From NCBI GenBank assembly GCA_964353465.1, contig CAYGWQ010000009.1, positions 1-42,774 on the forward strand: a DNA stretch of 42,774 nucleotides, written 5' to 3'. The position numbers were made by a program, and so were the translations under genes. Position 1 is the first letter of the stretch. Every line of letters begins with the position of its first letter. This stretch comes from JAFNAG01 sp964353465. GTDB taxonomy: Bacteria; Acidobacteriota; UBA6911. Shown here piece after piece: positions 1-9,753 of the stretch. The notes under the pieces were generated by a model. The model saw only the letters and a program-made list of their open reading frames with translations. It was not told where the DNA came from and did not search any database.

Positions 1-2
1 GG

Positions 3-1844
3 CGTTATTCGACGGGGTTCATCCTACTCGCATCCGTAGTTCTCATCCTCTCGTTGTACCGCCTCGCGAGCCCCGTCCCCGCAACCCTGCAGTTGCCGGT
101 TGGACATATTTTGCTCGGCCCCGGGGGAGCTCCCTCTGCCATGTTCCTGCTCTTGGTTTCAGTCATCGTTCTTGCCAATCTCGAGCAGACCATCCGGAGC
201 GCGCAGGAGCACATCCGATGGGAGATCAAGTTCCTCCTGCTTGGCCTCGCAGCAACCTTCGGGGCAATCTTGTATGTCAGTTCCAAGGTGCTCCTGTATT
301 CGCCGCTCCATGGCGTACTCCCCCTGACCTCCCTCCAGCTGTTCCCGATTCTTTTCCTTTTCTCGTGCTTCTTGATATTGGTCTCGTGGCATAGGAGCTC
401 CGGCCACAGCCAGGTGGTAATCTCGCACCGTGCCATTTACAGTTCCATCACCCTTTTCGGTGTAGGCATTTATCTCATTGCATCAGGTCTCGCAGCGAGT
501 TGGGCGAGCCAATGGGAAACGCTTGGTTTCCCGGTTGAGGCGATTGTCTTCCTTCTGGCCGTTATCGCCCTTGCCGTTTGTCTCCTCTGGGCCGATTTCC
601 GGCATCGCATCAAGCTGTGGATCCGCCGGAACCTGCTGGCGGGCGCTTACGACTACCGGCTCTATTGGCTCGAAGCCACGGAGCGGGTCCGGTTCATCGA
701 CCGCCTGGAAGACAGCACCGCTGCGCTGATGGACATCGTGCAACATTCTCTGGGAGCGATCGACGTCAGCCTCTGGATGCGCCTCCGCCACCCGAACCGC
801 CTCAAGCTCCTGGACGCGCGCGGCACAATTGCAGATACACTGCCGCCGGAATGGGAAGGTCTGGTTGACAGGCTGATGAACGTGGAAGATATCATTGCCG
901 TCAACGAAATTGACTCACGTGACAGATCAGGAGCCATCATCGACTTTTCGGCTCGGACCCGCGCTTCTCTGCTCGTCACGTTGCAGTCGAGCGGCCGGTT
1001 GGTCGGTCTCCTCACCGTCGGGCCCGATCGCAGCGGCACGCCCTACAGCTGGGGGGCACGCGAGTTCCTGGGTGTCCTTGGCAAACACGGTGCCGCCGAG
1101 TTGCACAAGGCCGACCTGCTTTCCACTCTGGTGCAGGCCAAGGAGACAGAGTCCTTCCGGACCTTTTCCACTTTCCTTCTTCATGACTTGAAAAACTTCT
1201 CCTCGACGCTCTCTCTGATCGCAAAGAACGCGTCCCGACATCAGGACAATCCTGATTTCCAGCGTGATGCTTTCCGGTCTGTTTTCGAGATCGCCGAGAG
1301 AATGAAGAATCTCTGCAACAGCCTCCGCATTTTCTCGACCTCGATGGCTACCCACAGGAAGATGCATGATTTATGTCAAATCGCGCGCGCAATTGCCGAT
1401 AGTTATTCTGGGGACCTTGGGAACCGGCTGATTCTTGACCTCGGCGAAGTGCCGCCGGTGTTTGTCGACGGGGAAGAAATAGCGCGCGTGCTTCAGAACC
1501 TGATACTCAATGCTCGCGAGGCGATAGCACCTGAAGGTTCCATCATTTTGCGAACCAGGAGTCGGAATGGCATGGTGGAGCTCTCCGTGGAAGACAACGG
1601 ACGAGGTATGACTCCAGAGTTTTTGGAACGGGAGTTATTCTTGCCCTTTCACACTACCAAGAGCGACGGCCTGGGCATCGGGCTCTTTCAGTCGAAAAAG
1701 ATTGTGGAAGCCCACAACGGCGCCATCAGGGTAGAAAGTGCGCAGGGAAAAGGAACCATCGTCCGCGTATTGTTCCCGGTTGCGCAGGCATTGCCTGCTC
1801 CTGAGATGGCCGGTGAGGTTGGCGGGCAAGGGCCGGCTTCCTGA
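3..1844 (+). CDS. prsK: PEP-CTERM system sensor histidine kinase PrsK (5' end outside window)
   Basis: The reading frame is open from the window edge, so the true start lies upstream; a TTG at 54 is only an internal candidate. The visible part has several hydrophobic membrane segments over its first ~180 residues, a GAF-like middle region, and a histidine-kinase core. That core shows the phospho-acceptor box LLHDLKN (His codon near 1182), an N-box (VLQNLILNAREAI), and the G1 (VEDNGRGM) and G2 (GLGIGLFQSKKI) ATP-binding boxes. In exosortase A systems PrsK is the membrane kinase that partners PrsR. The prsR gene begins 132 bp downstream, followed by the exosortase, which supports the assignment. 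The kinase is expected to phosphorylate the Asp of PrsR. Its signal is unknown. Confidence 0.9.
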   Translation, partial: RYSTGFILLASVVLILSLYRLASPVPATLQLPVGHILLGPGGAPSAMFLLLVSVIVLANLEQTIRSAQEHIRWEIKFLLLGLAATFGAILYVSSKVLLYSPLHGVLPLTSLQLFPILFLFSCFLILVSWHRSSGHSQVVISHRAIYSSITLFGVGIYLIASGLAASWASQWETLGFPVEAIVFLLAVIALAVCLLWADFRHRIKLWIRRNLLAGAYDYRLYWLEATERVRFIDRLEDSTAALMDIVQHSLGAIDVSLWMRLRHPNRLKLLDARGTIADTLPPEWEGLVDRLMNVEDIIAVNEIDSRDRSGAIIDFSARTRASLLVTLQSSGRLVGLLTVGPDRSGTPYSWGAREFLGVLGKHGAAELHKADLLSTLVQAKETESFRTFSTFLLHDLKNFSSTLSLIAKNASRHQDNPDFQRDAFRSVFEIAERMKNLCNSLRIFSTSMATHRKMHDLCQIARAIADSYSGDLGNRLILDLGEVPPVFVDGEEIARVLQNLILNAREAIAPEGSIILRTRSRNGMVELSVEDNGRGMTPEFLERELFLPFHTTKSDGLGIGLFQSKKIVEAHNGAIRVESAQGKGTIVRVLFPVAQALPAPEMAGEVGGQGPAS

Positions 1845-1976
1845 TGGGGTCACCAGCAACAGGAGCAGCAGACGGCTGCACTCCTGGGCTCGGCTGTAGC
1901 GCGCCCAAACCGCTTCCCCAGTGCGCGCCTTTCGGTTCGGCCAGTGAAGGTTTCAAGATTGGACATACAGACAGGT

Positions 1977-3365
1977 ATGGCAGACGGAGTCATTCAGCAC
2001 CAGGTAAACACGTCTCTGCCCAAGCTGCTGATCGTCGACGACGACGAGCAGATCCTGAGGCAGATTCAGTGGGCGCTCTCGGACGAGTATGAGGTGTTTT
2101 CAGCCACCGATAGCGCGACCGCGCTGCACGTTTTCAAATCAGAGGGGATCCGTGTCGTGCTGCTGGATCTTGGACTCCCCCCACAACCGCGGGAGGCCAC
2201 TCAAGGTCTCATGGTCCTCGAGGAATTCATCGCTCAGGATCCGCTGGTCAAAGTGATCATCGTCTCGGGCAATTCCGAGCGGAAGAATGCGCTGCTTGCC
2301 ATCGAGAAGGGCGCCCATGACATCTTCCCCAAGCCCGTGGAGGTCGATGAACTCAAGGTCGTCTTGAGCCGCGTGTTCAAACGCGTGCAGCTGGAAAAGG
2401 AGAGTCTGGAAGAACGGCAGCTGGCACATCAGATCTCCATAGAGGAAATCATCGGATCCAGCCCCGCGATGCTCTCCGTCTTCGCGATGGTGCGGAAGGT
2501 TGGCGCGACGGACGTGCCGGTGCTGATACTGGGCGAGAGCGGAACCGGCAAGGAACTGATTGCCAACGCCATTCACAGCCTGGGCCACAGGAAAAAGGGC
2601 CCTTTTATCACAATCAACTGCGGAGCGATACCCGAAAACCTGCTCGAAAGCGAGCTCTTCGGGCACGAAAGGGGATCTTTCACCGGGGCAACCTCGCAGC
2701 GGCGGGGCAAGTTCGAATATGCGAATGGCGGCACCCTGTTCCTAGACGAAATCGGCGACCTGGCACCTGAACTGCAGGTCAAAATCCTGCGCTTTCTGCA
2801 AGAGAAAGTGATCGAACGTGTGGGCGGCCGCGAACTGATTCCGGTCAATGCCCGTGTGGTTGCAGCCACGAATCGGGATCTTGAGGCGGAGGTTAAGGCC
2901 GGCCGGTTTCGGGAGGATCTGTATTTCCGCCTGTCGGTTGTCCGGTTAACGCTGCCGCCGTTGAGGGATCGCGGGGACGACGTAGTCCAGCTCGCCGGGC
3001 ATATCATGATGTCCTACTGCCGGGAATTGCGGAAGCCGCCCGTGCGCTTTTCAAAGCCCGCACTCGATGCCATGCGGCAACACTCGTGGCCGGGGAACGT
3101 CCGCGAATTGCAGAATCGGGTTCAACGGGCGATCGTGCTCTCGGATGGACGTGTGATTGGTCCCGGAGAATTGGAGCTAGGCAGCCTCGCAGAAGCTAAC
3201 GGAAGCCCGCAGACAACTCTGAAGGAAGCCAGGCAAGTCCTCGTGCGGGATGTCATCACGAAGGCTCTCCAGGAGAACGGCGGAAACATCTCCAAGACCG
3301 CTCGGGCACTGGGCATAAGCCGGCCTACCCTCTACCAGCTTATGGAGCGACATAATCTGCGGTAG
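1977..3365 (+). CDS. prsR: PEP-CTERM-box response regulator, sigma54 activator PrsR
   Basis: A 462-residue NtrC-type regulator. It has a receiver domain at about residues 15-130 (KLLIVDDDE acid pocket, VVLLDLGLP phospho-Asp region, late KP motif), a sigma54 AAA+ domain with Walker A GESGTGKE near residue 186, the sigma54-contact loop ERGSFTGA (GSFTGA in place of the usual GAFTGA), Walker B GGTLFLDEIGD, an arginine-finger region, and a Fis-type helix-turn-helix at the C-terminus (NISKTARALGISRPTLYQL). I chose ATG 1977 because the receiver domain starts 15 residues later; a GTG at 1944 in the same frame would add 11 residues. The kinase partner is directly upstream and the exosortase directly downstream. 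By family precedent it activates sigma54 promoters of exosortase substrates and exopolysaccharide genes. Confidence 0.92.
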   Translation: MADGVIQHQVNTSLPKLLIVDDDEQILRQIQWALSDEYEVFSATDSATALHVFKSEGIRVVLLDLGLPPQPREATQGLMVLEEFIAQDPLVKVIIVSGNSERKNALLAIEKGAHDIFPKPVEVDELKVVLSRVFKRVQLEKESLEERQLAHQISIEEIIGSSPAMLSVFAMVRKVGATDVPVLILGESGTGKELIANAIHSLGHRKKGPFITINCGAIPENLLESELFGHERGSFTGATSQRRGKFEYANGGTLFLDEIGDLAPELQVKILRFLQEKVIERVGGRELIPVNARVVAATNRDLEAEVKAGRFREDLYFRLSVVRLTLPPLRDRGDDVVQLAGHIMMSYCRELRKPPVRFSKPALDAMRQHSWPGNVRELQNRVQRAIVLSDGRVIGPGELELGSLAEANGSPQTTLKEARQVLVRDVITKALQENGGNISKTARALGISRPTLYQLMERHNLR

Positions 3366-3390
3366 CTTACCTTTCCGGCATCTTTGTGGG

Positions 3391-4263
3391 ATGCGCACCG
3401 GTATGAACCATAAGACGACCGTAGCCGCACTGCTTTTTCTCATCGCCTGTTTCGCGTTTCTGTACCGCCAGGTCATCGGCGATCTGGTGTACGACTGGTC
3501 CCGTGACAACAACTATTCCCACGGTTTCCTGATCGTGCCCATTGCGTTTTATCTGGCACGGGAACGGCGCATCAAGTTTGCCTCGACAGAACGCAGGCCG
3601 AGCAACTTCGGACTTATCATGGTGCTCGGCAGTGTCTTGCTGCTATTCGCAGGCGTACTCGGGACCGAGTTTTTTACAACCCGAATATCAATGCTGGGGA
3701 TTATTGCCGGATCGCTGGTTTTCCTGTTCGGATGGGCACAGCTGCGGATTATGCTCTTCCCTGTCGCTTTCCTACTGCTCATGATTCCCATCCCGGCAAT
3801 TATCTTCAATCAGGTTGCCCTCCCGCTCCAATTGCTCGCCTCGCGATTTGCGGAGGGGACATTGGCGATCTGCCAAGTGCCGGTATTCCGCGAGGGCAAC
3901 GTCATCAACCTCGCCAACACAAGCATCGAGATCGCCGAGGCGTGCAGTGGCATCCGCTCCCTTATTGCGCTCCTCACTCTGGGAATCGTATACGGTTATT
4001 TTATGGAGGCACGACTTTGGGTGAGGATCGTGCTGGCCCTGGCAACCATCCCGGTTGCCATTGCGGCAAACGCCTTCCGGGTCGCAGGAACGGGCCTGGC
4101 CGCACATTTTTACGGTTCCGCTGCGGCGCAAGGATTTTTTCACTCGTTTTCAGGATGGCTGGTATTTCTCGTGGCATTTGCCATGCTCTTTGCACTGCAC
4201 CGGATCCTGCTCCTGATCCGCCGAACCTGGCAGGTCACGACAACAGGGTGGCGGGCCGGTTAG
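3391..4263 (+). CDS. xrtA: exosortase, probably XrtA type
   Basis: A 290-residue polytopic inner-membrane protein with about eight hydrophobic segments. The three catalytic residues of the exosortase family are visible: Cys185 in AEACSGIRSL, Arg230 in ANAFRVAG and His251 in FFHSFSGW. The N-terminal part carries the typical NNYSHGFLIVPI stretch. Exosortases cleave PEP-CTERM tails of exported proteins at the membrane. Subtype A is inferred from the flanking prsK, prsR, epsI and prsT genes. The ATG at 3391 has little Shine-Dalgarno sequence; ATG 3403 is an alternative start. The gene begins 25 bp after prsR and probably shares its transcript. EpsI is a separate gene here rather than fused to the exosortase. 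Confidence 0.93.
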   Translation: MRTGMNHKTTVAALLFLIACFAFLYRQVIGDLVYDWSRDNNYSHGFLIVPIAFYLARERRIKFASTERRPSNFGLIMVLGSVLLLFAGVLGTEFFTTRISMLGIIAGSLVFLFGWAQLRIMLFPVAFLLLMIPIPAIIFNQVALPLQLLASRFAEGTLAICQVPVFREGNVINLANTSIEIAEACSGIRSLIALLTLGIVYGYFMEARLWVRIVLALATIPVAIAANAFRVAGTGLAAHFYGSAAAQGFFHSFSGWLVFLVAFAMLFALHRILLLIRRTWQVTTTGWRAG

Positions 4264-4285
4264 GCCTCTCCGGGATAATGAATCC

Positions 4286-4927
4286 ATGTTGACTCGAATC
4301 TCCATTCTGTGCGCCTGCCTCCTCGCCGCCTCCGCCTATGTCGCTCGCGCCCACCGGCCCCAGGCGCTGCCACCCCGCCATTCGCTGGCCGCATTGCCCC
4401 TGTCCATCGGCGGATGGGAGGGACGGGACGCCGGCGAGATCAGCGTTCAGATTGTATCGGCCCTCGGGGTCGATGATTATGCCAACCGATTCTATACCGG
4501 TCCTGACGGTAATGCGTTGAGCCTCTATGTCGGGTATTACAAGAGCCAGCGCCAGGGAGCTTCGATTCACTCCCCGCTGAACTGCCTCCCGGGCGCGGGG
4601 TGGAATCCTGTCAAGCATGAATACCTGGAAATATCGGTCGGCAACACCAAAATCCGGGTCAATCGGATTGTGGTTCTCAAGGGTCTGGTCAAGCAGGTTG
4701 TGCTGTATTGGTACCAGAGTCACGCGCGCGTGGTTGCAAGCGAGTACAAGGCAAAAATGTACTCCGTTCTCGACGCCCTGCGTACGGGCCGAACGGACGC
4801 CGCGCTTGTGCGCATCGTTAGCCCTGCGGCATCACTGGATCAGGCAGCGGAAGATGCCGCTGCCCGACGGGCTGCCGCATTCGTGCAGCTGCTGTATCCC
4901 CTGCTGGGCGCCTACATCCCTGAATAG
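4286..4927 (+). CDS. epsI: exosortase-associated protein EpsI
   Basis: A 213-residue protein with an N-terminal hydrophobic signal or anchor (residues ~5-22), followed by the EpsI/DUF3485 domain. Recognisable parts are the LPLSIGGWEGRD entry motif, YVGYYKSQRQGASIHSP followed by LNCLPGAGW, and the late VLYWYQSHARVVASEYKAK segment. The protein acts on the periplasmic side of the inner membrane together with exosortase; its exact biochemical role is not established. It starts 22 bp after xrtA, in the same orientation, so an operon is likely. Nothing in the family core is missing. Confidence 0.9.
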   Translation: MLTRISILCACLLAASAYVARAHRPQALPPRHSLAALPLSIGGWEGRDAGEISVQIVSALGVDDYANRFYTGPDGNALSLYVGYYKSQRQGASIHSPLNCLPGAGWNPVKHEYLEISVGNTKIRVNRIVVLKGLVKQVVLYWYQSHARVVASEYKAKMYSVLDALRTGRTDAALVRIVSPAASLDQAAEDAAARRAAAFVQLLYPLLGAYIPE

Positions 4928-5097
4928 TCGCGGGAGGGCGAGTCCTCAGATCACAGCAGTGTATTTCGGAGATCGCGGACCAAGGAACGCAGCCAATCAC
5001 CGATCGCGCCGCATGGGCTGTGGAGATCGAAGAAATGGACGAGTCAAGGCACACCCTTCCTGTTGATGTGTGCAACACCGAATGCCGGGAGGATTTA

Positions 5098-8000
5098 ATG
5101 CATGCACCCTGTCAGAGATATCTCACATGCGTCCTATGGATCGGGCTGCTGCTGTTGGGTACGAGCTGTTCCAAGGATCCCCAGAAATACATTGCCAACG
5201 GAAAGGGTTACCTGGCTCAGGGGAAATGCTCGGAAGCCATAATCGAGTTCCGCAATGCGGTCAAGGTGGCGCCGGACCTCCCGGAATCCCATTATCAGCT
5301 GTCCCTCGGCTACCTGAGCATCGGTCAGTTCGGAGAGGCCTACCAGACTCTGCTCAGGACGGTTCAGCTGGATCCCCAAAAGCTGCAGGCACAGATGTAT
5401 CTCGCCAACATCCTGCTGATGGACCGAAAATTCGAAGATGCCCGCGTCAAGGCCGAACTCGTCCTTAGGCGGGATCCAAACAATGTCCAAGCGCAAATCC
5501 TGCTTGGCAACACCTTTGCTCATTTGATCCACCTCGACAATTCAATCGGGGAGATGAGCCGCGGCTTCAAACATGAGCCGCGCCTGCTTCCGGCCTACAT
5601 CAATCTGTCCGATGCCCAGGACGGCACCCGGCAATTGCAGTCAGCCGAGGAAGCCTACCGGAAGGCGGCCGAACTCGATCCGAAGGCAATGGAGCCGAAG
5701 CTCGCCCTGGCAAATTTCTACCTCTCTTTGCAGAGGAAGGAGGAGGCGGAGCAGCAGCTCCAACAAGCCATTGCGGTTGATCCGATATCGTACGATGCAA
5801 TCAGCGCGCTGGCCTTCTTCTATTTAAAAAATCTGAGGCTGGGCGAAGCGGAACAAGCATACATCCGGCTCTGCGAAACATACCCGCAGGATGTCCGTCC
5901 CAAGGTAGTGCTGGCCGACTTCCTCGCCGCGACCGGTCAGGTTGACCGTGCAATGGAAGCCTATCGGAAACTCGCAAATGACAAGGAATTTGGCCTGCTT
6001 CCCCGCAAGCGGCTTGCGGACATCCATATCTTGCGCAAGGAACTCGAAAAGGCTGATCAACTGGCCGGGGAGATTCTGGGGATCGACGCGAAAGATGCGG
6101 ACGCCCAGTTGATCAAGGGGAGGATTCTGTTGGTGCAGAATAAAGTCCCCGAAGCCGTCACCAGGCTGCAGGCCGCCGTCAAAGGAAAGCCGGCTTCCGC
6201 CCGTGCCCACTATTTTCTCGGCCTCGCGCATCTGCAAACCAACGACCTGCCGCTGGGAGAAAAGGAGCTCAACTTCGCTCTTCGGCTCGACCCTGCTCTC
6301 TGGCAAGCCTACCTGGCTTTGGCAGAATGTAAACTGAATGCGGGAGATGCACGGGACGCGATTGTGCTTGCCAGGCAGGCGCTGGACATCAATCCCAAAG
6401 CCGGCGAGGTGCATCTCACGCTGGGCAGCGCGCTAGCGAACATCAAGGACTACCGCATGGCTGCCGCCGAACTCGAAGAGTCTGTCCAGGAGAACCCTGC
6501 CAACGCCCTCGGGCACTATCGCCTTGGCCGGGTATACCTTGCACAGGGTAAGGAGCCGCAGGCCGAGACCCGATTTGAGGCTGCATTACAGGCCGACCGG
6601 CAGTATCTCGATCCCCTGTCCGCACTCTCCAGCCTTTACCTGTCTCAGAAAAATCCCGAGAAAGCCCTCCAGAGGATCGCCCGGGCCATCTCACAAGATC
6701 CTGATCAAGCGCGCCTGTACGAAATCCTGGGCCAGACCTACCTGGCGATAAAGGACCTGCCGAAAGCCGAAGAGGCGTACTTGAAGGCTGTAGCGCTGAA
6801 TCCGGGAAGTGCAAACCAGCGCCAAGCGCTAATCGACTTCTACGCTGCGACCGGCAGCGAGGAGAAGAGCATCGAGGCACTGATTGCCCTGTTGAAACAG
6901 GACCCACGCAACTCGCAAGCGCGGGATCGGCTGGCCGACATCTACCTGAATCAGAGGGCTTATGAAAAAGCAGCCGCTCTTGCTGATGAGGCCCTCCAGG
7001 CTGCTCCGAAAAATGCCGATGCCTTGCTGTTCAAAGGAAGAATCCTGCTCGCACAGAACAAGGTTGCTGAAGCCATGGCAGAGTTTCAGGCTGCCGCAAA
7101 CATCACTCCCGATTCCCCGAAAGTACGCTATTTTCTCGGCGTGGGACACTTTCGGTCGGGCAGGCAGGAAGAAGCCGAAAGGGAGTGGATCGCGGCTTCG
7201 CGGAACCCGGGGCGGTTTTACCAGCCATCCCTGGCGTTGGCCCAGCTGAAACTCGATGCCGGCGATGCCGACTCTGCAATCCGATATGCCCAGCAGGCCC
7301 TGGCAATAACTCCCACCGTGGATGGGGCCCATCTGATTCTGGGAAAAGCATATCTGCGGAAGCGCATCCTCAGCAGCGCAATTGCTGAGTTGCAGCTATA
7401 CATCCAACACAATCCGGCCGATCTGCATGGGCTGCAGAACCTGGGCGCCGCATATCTTGCACAAGGGAACTTTCCTGCGGCTGAGGCTCAATTCCACGCG
7501 GCATTGAAAGCCGATCCGGCGCGGGTCGACGCCCTTGCCGGATTGGTTGATTTGTATATCATCCAGAAAAATCCAGCCAAGGCGCTGCAATGCCTAACCC
7601 AGCAGATCGCACGGCAACCGGATCAGCCTCGGCTCTATGAACTGCTCGGCCGTGTGCACGCAAGCCAGAAAAATTACCCGAAAGCAGAAGAAGCTTTCCG
7701 CAAAGCCCTCTCTCTCGACAAAAACAACATCGTGGCCTATGGTTTACTGGGCAATCTGTTCATAGTCCAGAATTCGGTCGAGAAGGCCATCGCGGAGTAC
7801 GAGAACATTCTGAAGATTGATCCAAGATCCATTCAAGCCTACACAATCCTGGCTTCCATTTATGAGTCGCAAAAGAACATCCGGAAGGCAATGCAGTACT
7901 ATCGCGAGGCTCTACAAATCGATCCCCGATTCCCGGTGGCAGCCAACAACCTGGCATGGCAATTGGGCGAGACCGGTGGAAATCTGGATGAGGCGCTGAG

Positions 8001-8283
8001 TCTTGCCAAGATTGCCAAGGAAAAACTGCCCGACTCGGCCAATGTCACCGATACCCTTGCCTGGATCTACTACCGCCGTACCGCCTACCGGACGGCAATC
8101 GATCTGCTGGAGGAGTGCGTCGAAAAGGAACCGAAGAATCCGACCTTCCGGTACCATCTGGGGATGAGCTATTTCAAGTACGGTGACAAGGCCAATGCCA
8201 GGAAACATCTGAGCGAAGCCCTCCAGCTCAGGCCGAACTTCCCCGGTGCGGACGAAGCCCTGGCCATCCTCCAGAAGCTCTGA
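5098..8283 (+). CDS. prsT: PEP-CTERM system TPR-repeat lipoprotein PrsT
   Basis: A 1061-residue protein made almost wholly of 34-residue TPR units. ATG 5098 was chosen over an in-frame ATG at 5020 because it is preceded by a strong ribosome site (GGGAGGA, 5087-5093) and puts a clean lipoprotein signal at the N-terminus (hydrophobic core, then LLLGTSC with the lipidated Cys24). The product should be a lipid-anchored periplasmic or outer-membrane TPR scaffold. PrsT proteins accompany exosortase A and exopolysaccharide export, and this gene follows epsI. The central part contains a nine-TPR superunit repeated in tandem (see the repeat entry). Partners are unknown; by analogy with other TPR secretion lipoproteins it may bind polymer-export components. 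Confidence 0.88.
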   Translation: MHAPCQRYLTCVLWIGLLLLGTSCSKDPQKYIANGKGYLAQGKCSEAIIEFRNAVKVAPDLPESHYQLSLGYLSIGQFGEAYQTLLRTVQLDPQKLQAQMYLANILLMDRKFEDARVKAELVLRRDPNNVQAQILLGNTFAHLIHLDNSIGEMSRGFKHEPRLLPAYINLSDAQDGTRQLQSAEEAYRKAAELDPKAMEPKLALANFYLSLQRKEEAEQQLQQAIAVDPISYDAISALAFFYLKNLRLGEAEQAYIRLCETYPQDVRPKVVLADFLAATGQVDRAMEAYRKLANDKEFGLLPRKRLADIHILRKELEKADQLAGEILGIDAKDADAQLIKGRILLVQNKVPEAVTRLQAAVKGKPASARAHYFLGLAHLQTNDLPLGEKELNFALRLDPALWQAYLALAECKLNAGDARDAIVLARQALDINPKAGEVHLTLGSALANIKDYRMAAAELEESVQENPANALGHYRLGRVYLAQGKEPQAETRFEAALQADRQYLDPLSALSSLYLSQKNPEKALQRIARAISQDPDQARLYEILGQTYLAIKDLPKAEEAYLKAVALNPGSANQRQALIDFYAATGSEEKSIEALIALLKQDPRNSQARDRLADIYLNQRAYEKAAALADEALQAAPKNADALLFKGRILLAQNKVAEAMAEFQAAANITPDSPKVRYFLGVGHFRSGRQEEAEREWIAASRNPGRFYQPSLALAQLKLDAGDADSAIRYAQQALAITPTVDGAHLILGKAYLRKRILSSAIAELQLYIQHNPADLHGLQNLGAAYLAQGNFPAAEAQFHAALKADPARVDALAGLVDLYIIQKNPAKALQCLTQQIARQPDQPRLYELLGRVHASQKNYPKAEEAFRKALSLDKNNIVAYGLLGNLFIVQNSVEKAIAEYENILKIDPRSIQAYTILASIYESQKNIRKAMQYYREALQIDPRFPVAANNLAWQLGETGGNLDEALSLAKIAKEKLPDSANVTDTLAWIYYRRTAYRTAIDLLEECVEKEPKNPTFRYHLGMSYFKYGDKANARKHLSEALQLRPNFPGADEALAILQKL
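6112..7947 (+). repeat. Nine-TPR superunit of 918 bp, tandem in prsT
   Basis: Within prsT the segment encoding IKGRILLVQNKVPEA (from 6112) recurs as FKGRILLAQNKVAEA (from 7030). The offset is exactly 918 bp, that is 306 residues or nine 34-residue TPRs. Downstream landmarks keep the same order: YFLG, then LAECKLNAGDA or LAQLKLDAGDA, then QKNPEKALQ or QKNPAKALQ, then QPRLYELLG or QARLYEILG. A more diverged first copy starts near 5203 (NGKGYLAQGK), two residues out of register. The second unit is complete to about 7947. Confidence 0.75.
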
Positions 8284-8412
8284 TGCCGTCCGCAAGACTT
8301 CACAGCGCTGCGTTCCAGTTCGGGGCTATCTCCGGAATGAAAATCCTCACGACACCAAGGAGCTGCCGCAATAATCAAGGCATGAGCCTGCCTCGGGAAT
8401 GAGTCCGGACCG

Positions 8413-9417
8413 TCATCGTTTCCGGATTGCGCGAACCAACCCCATCAGAAAGCCGATCCCTAATCCGGAATGGATGGTAAACAGGATTGCGGGCAGAAGG
8501 GGCAGGTAGCACCATCCATGTTTGACTGCAAGCGCAAAGGACACGCATCCTACGACCACCCCATACAAGAGCATTGCTCCGGCAAACAGATAGAACGCAG
8601 CCTGCGAAAATATCCCGACAATAGCGAGCGTTGGCAGTGTTGTCACGAAAAGGACGGGAATCAGGGTGCCCAATGAAAGGGTTTCCCGGTGTTTTCTGGC
8701 GAGACGAAATCGACCGATCCCATAGCGGATCATCTGGTTGTAGAGAGCCCTTAGCGAAGAGCGAGGGTAATAATAAACGGCCACCTTCGTTGAGATAAAC
8801 GATTTGAATCCGGCCTGGGAGCAGCGGTAATTAAACTCGACATCCTCACAAGCATCAAAATTCGGGTCGAAGTAGCCTACCCGGTCGAATACTTCCTTTC
8901 GATAGGTCGCTCCTGAACTCGTGGGATCGACATATTTCTCCTCGGCAGTGTAAATGGTCGAATTCAGGCCATGGCCGATGGCCGACTTGCGGGCGAGAGA
9001 AACCGCCGACTGAAAGGGGCTGCTTTCGGGTGTGTCCAGAAATTGCGGCCGGCTCAGGATCGACACCTGTTGATCGGCGAGCAGTCGCACGGTGTTTTTA
9101 AATATCTGATCGTTGTCGATCCAGACATGGCCATCCACGTAAATGACGATCTCCCCGGTGGCCATCTTGGCGCCCAGCGAGCGCGCACCGGATGATAGGG
9201 AAAAGGGATTCTGGAATGGTTTGACTCGATCATCACGCTGCGCGATCTCCCCAACCACCTCCACCGTGCGATCCCTGGATTCCGCAATGCCTACCAGGAT
9301 TTCCACCTTATCCTTTGGATAGTCCTGATTTAGGAGGAACTCCAGCGTCCGTGCGATATATTTCTCCTCGTTCCGAACAGGCACGACAACCGAAAGTTTC
9401 GGGTATGGATCAGACAT
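8413..9417 (-). CDS. glycosyltransferase family 2, exopolysaccharide type
   Basis: A 334-residue protein. The start at 9417 is preceded by GGGAG at good spacing and begins directly before LSVVVPVRNEEKYI, the nucleotide-binding opening of GT-A enzymes; a longer in-frame extension to 9564 is low-complexity and unlikely. Other family marks are YVDGHVWI (metal/sugar-nucleotide motif), DACEDVEFNYRCSQAG (catalytic acid region) and MIRYGIGRFRLARKH. The C-terminal ~90 residues form about three membrane helices. This layout resembles ExoA-like transferases that extend exopolysaccharide repeats at the inner membrane. It is encoded convergently with prsT inside the exosortase locus, consistent with the usual link between exosortase and exopolysaccharide genes. 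Donor and acceptor cannot be read from sequence. Confidence 0.88.
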   Translation of the reverse strand: MSDPYPKLSVVVPVRNEEKYIARTLEFLLNQDYPKDKVEILVGIAESRDRTVEVVGEIAQRDDRVKPFQNPFSLSSGARSLGAKMATGEIVIYVDGHVWIDNDQIFKNTVRLLADQQVSILSRPQFLDTPESSPFQSAVSLARKSAIGHGLNSTIYTAEEKYVDPTSSGATYRKEVFDRVGYFDPNFDACEDVEFNYRCSQAGFKSFISTKVAVYYYPRSSLRALYNQMIRYGIGRFRLARKHRETLSLGTLIPVLFVTTLPTLAIVGIFSQAAFYLFAGAMLLYGVVVGCVSFALAVKHGWCYLPLLPAILFTIHSGLGIGFLMGLVRAIRKR

Positions 9418-9753
9418 CACTGCTCCCAGCAAGCTTCTACGGAATCCGGGGAAGTTTTGGCTTTGGTTCCCCGGGGCTTGTGCTGCCAGAAAAGGGAATG
9501 CTCGACAATGTCCTCTGGAGATTGCGCGCGCACGCAGGCCCGGACGACAAAGCCGGAATGACATTGCGCCTGATTCTCATAGGCCGGCCCGAACCCTCCT
9601 GATATTATCACAGCTGCCGGCGCAGCATGGCGATCGCATCCGCGAATACCATATTTGATTTCTTGAAGTCCTGACACTTCACTTGGTTCCGGTTGAGACG
9701 GCTGCGGCACAACCCGAGAATGATCGGCACGGAGACCTTAGGGAACGAAAAGA
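9418..9753. other. Divergent intergenic region with a short dyad
   Basis: A 336 bp gap between the divergently transcribed glycosyltransferase and CAAX-protease-like genes. It must hold both promoters, but I see no clear -35/-10 pair or sigma54 -24/-12 element. The only notable structure is an inverted repeat, TGAAGT-6 nt-ACTTCA, at 9664-9681, about 72 bp before the + strand start. It could be an operator or a small hairpin. No small gene is convincing here. Confidence 0.4.

Noticed and set aside
8404..8426. TCCGGA...TCCGGA hairpin between prsT and the glycosyltransferase
   Set aside because: It overlaps the glycosyltransferase stop codon and has no T tract on either strand, so it is a poor terminator candidate.
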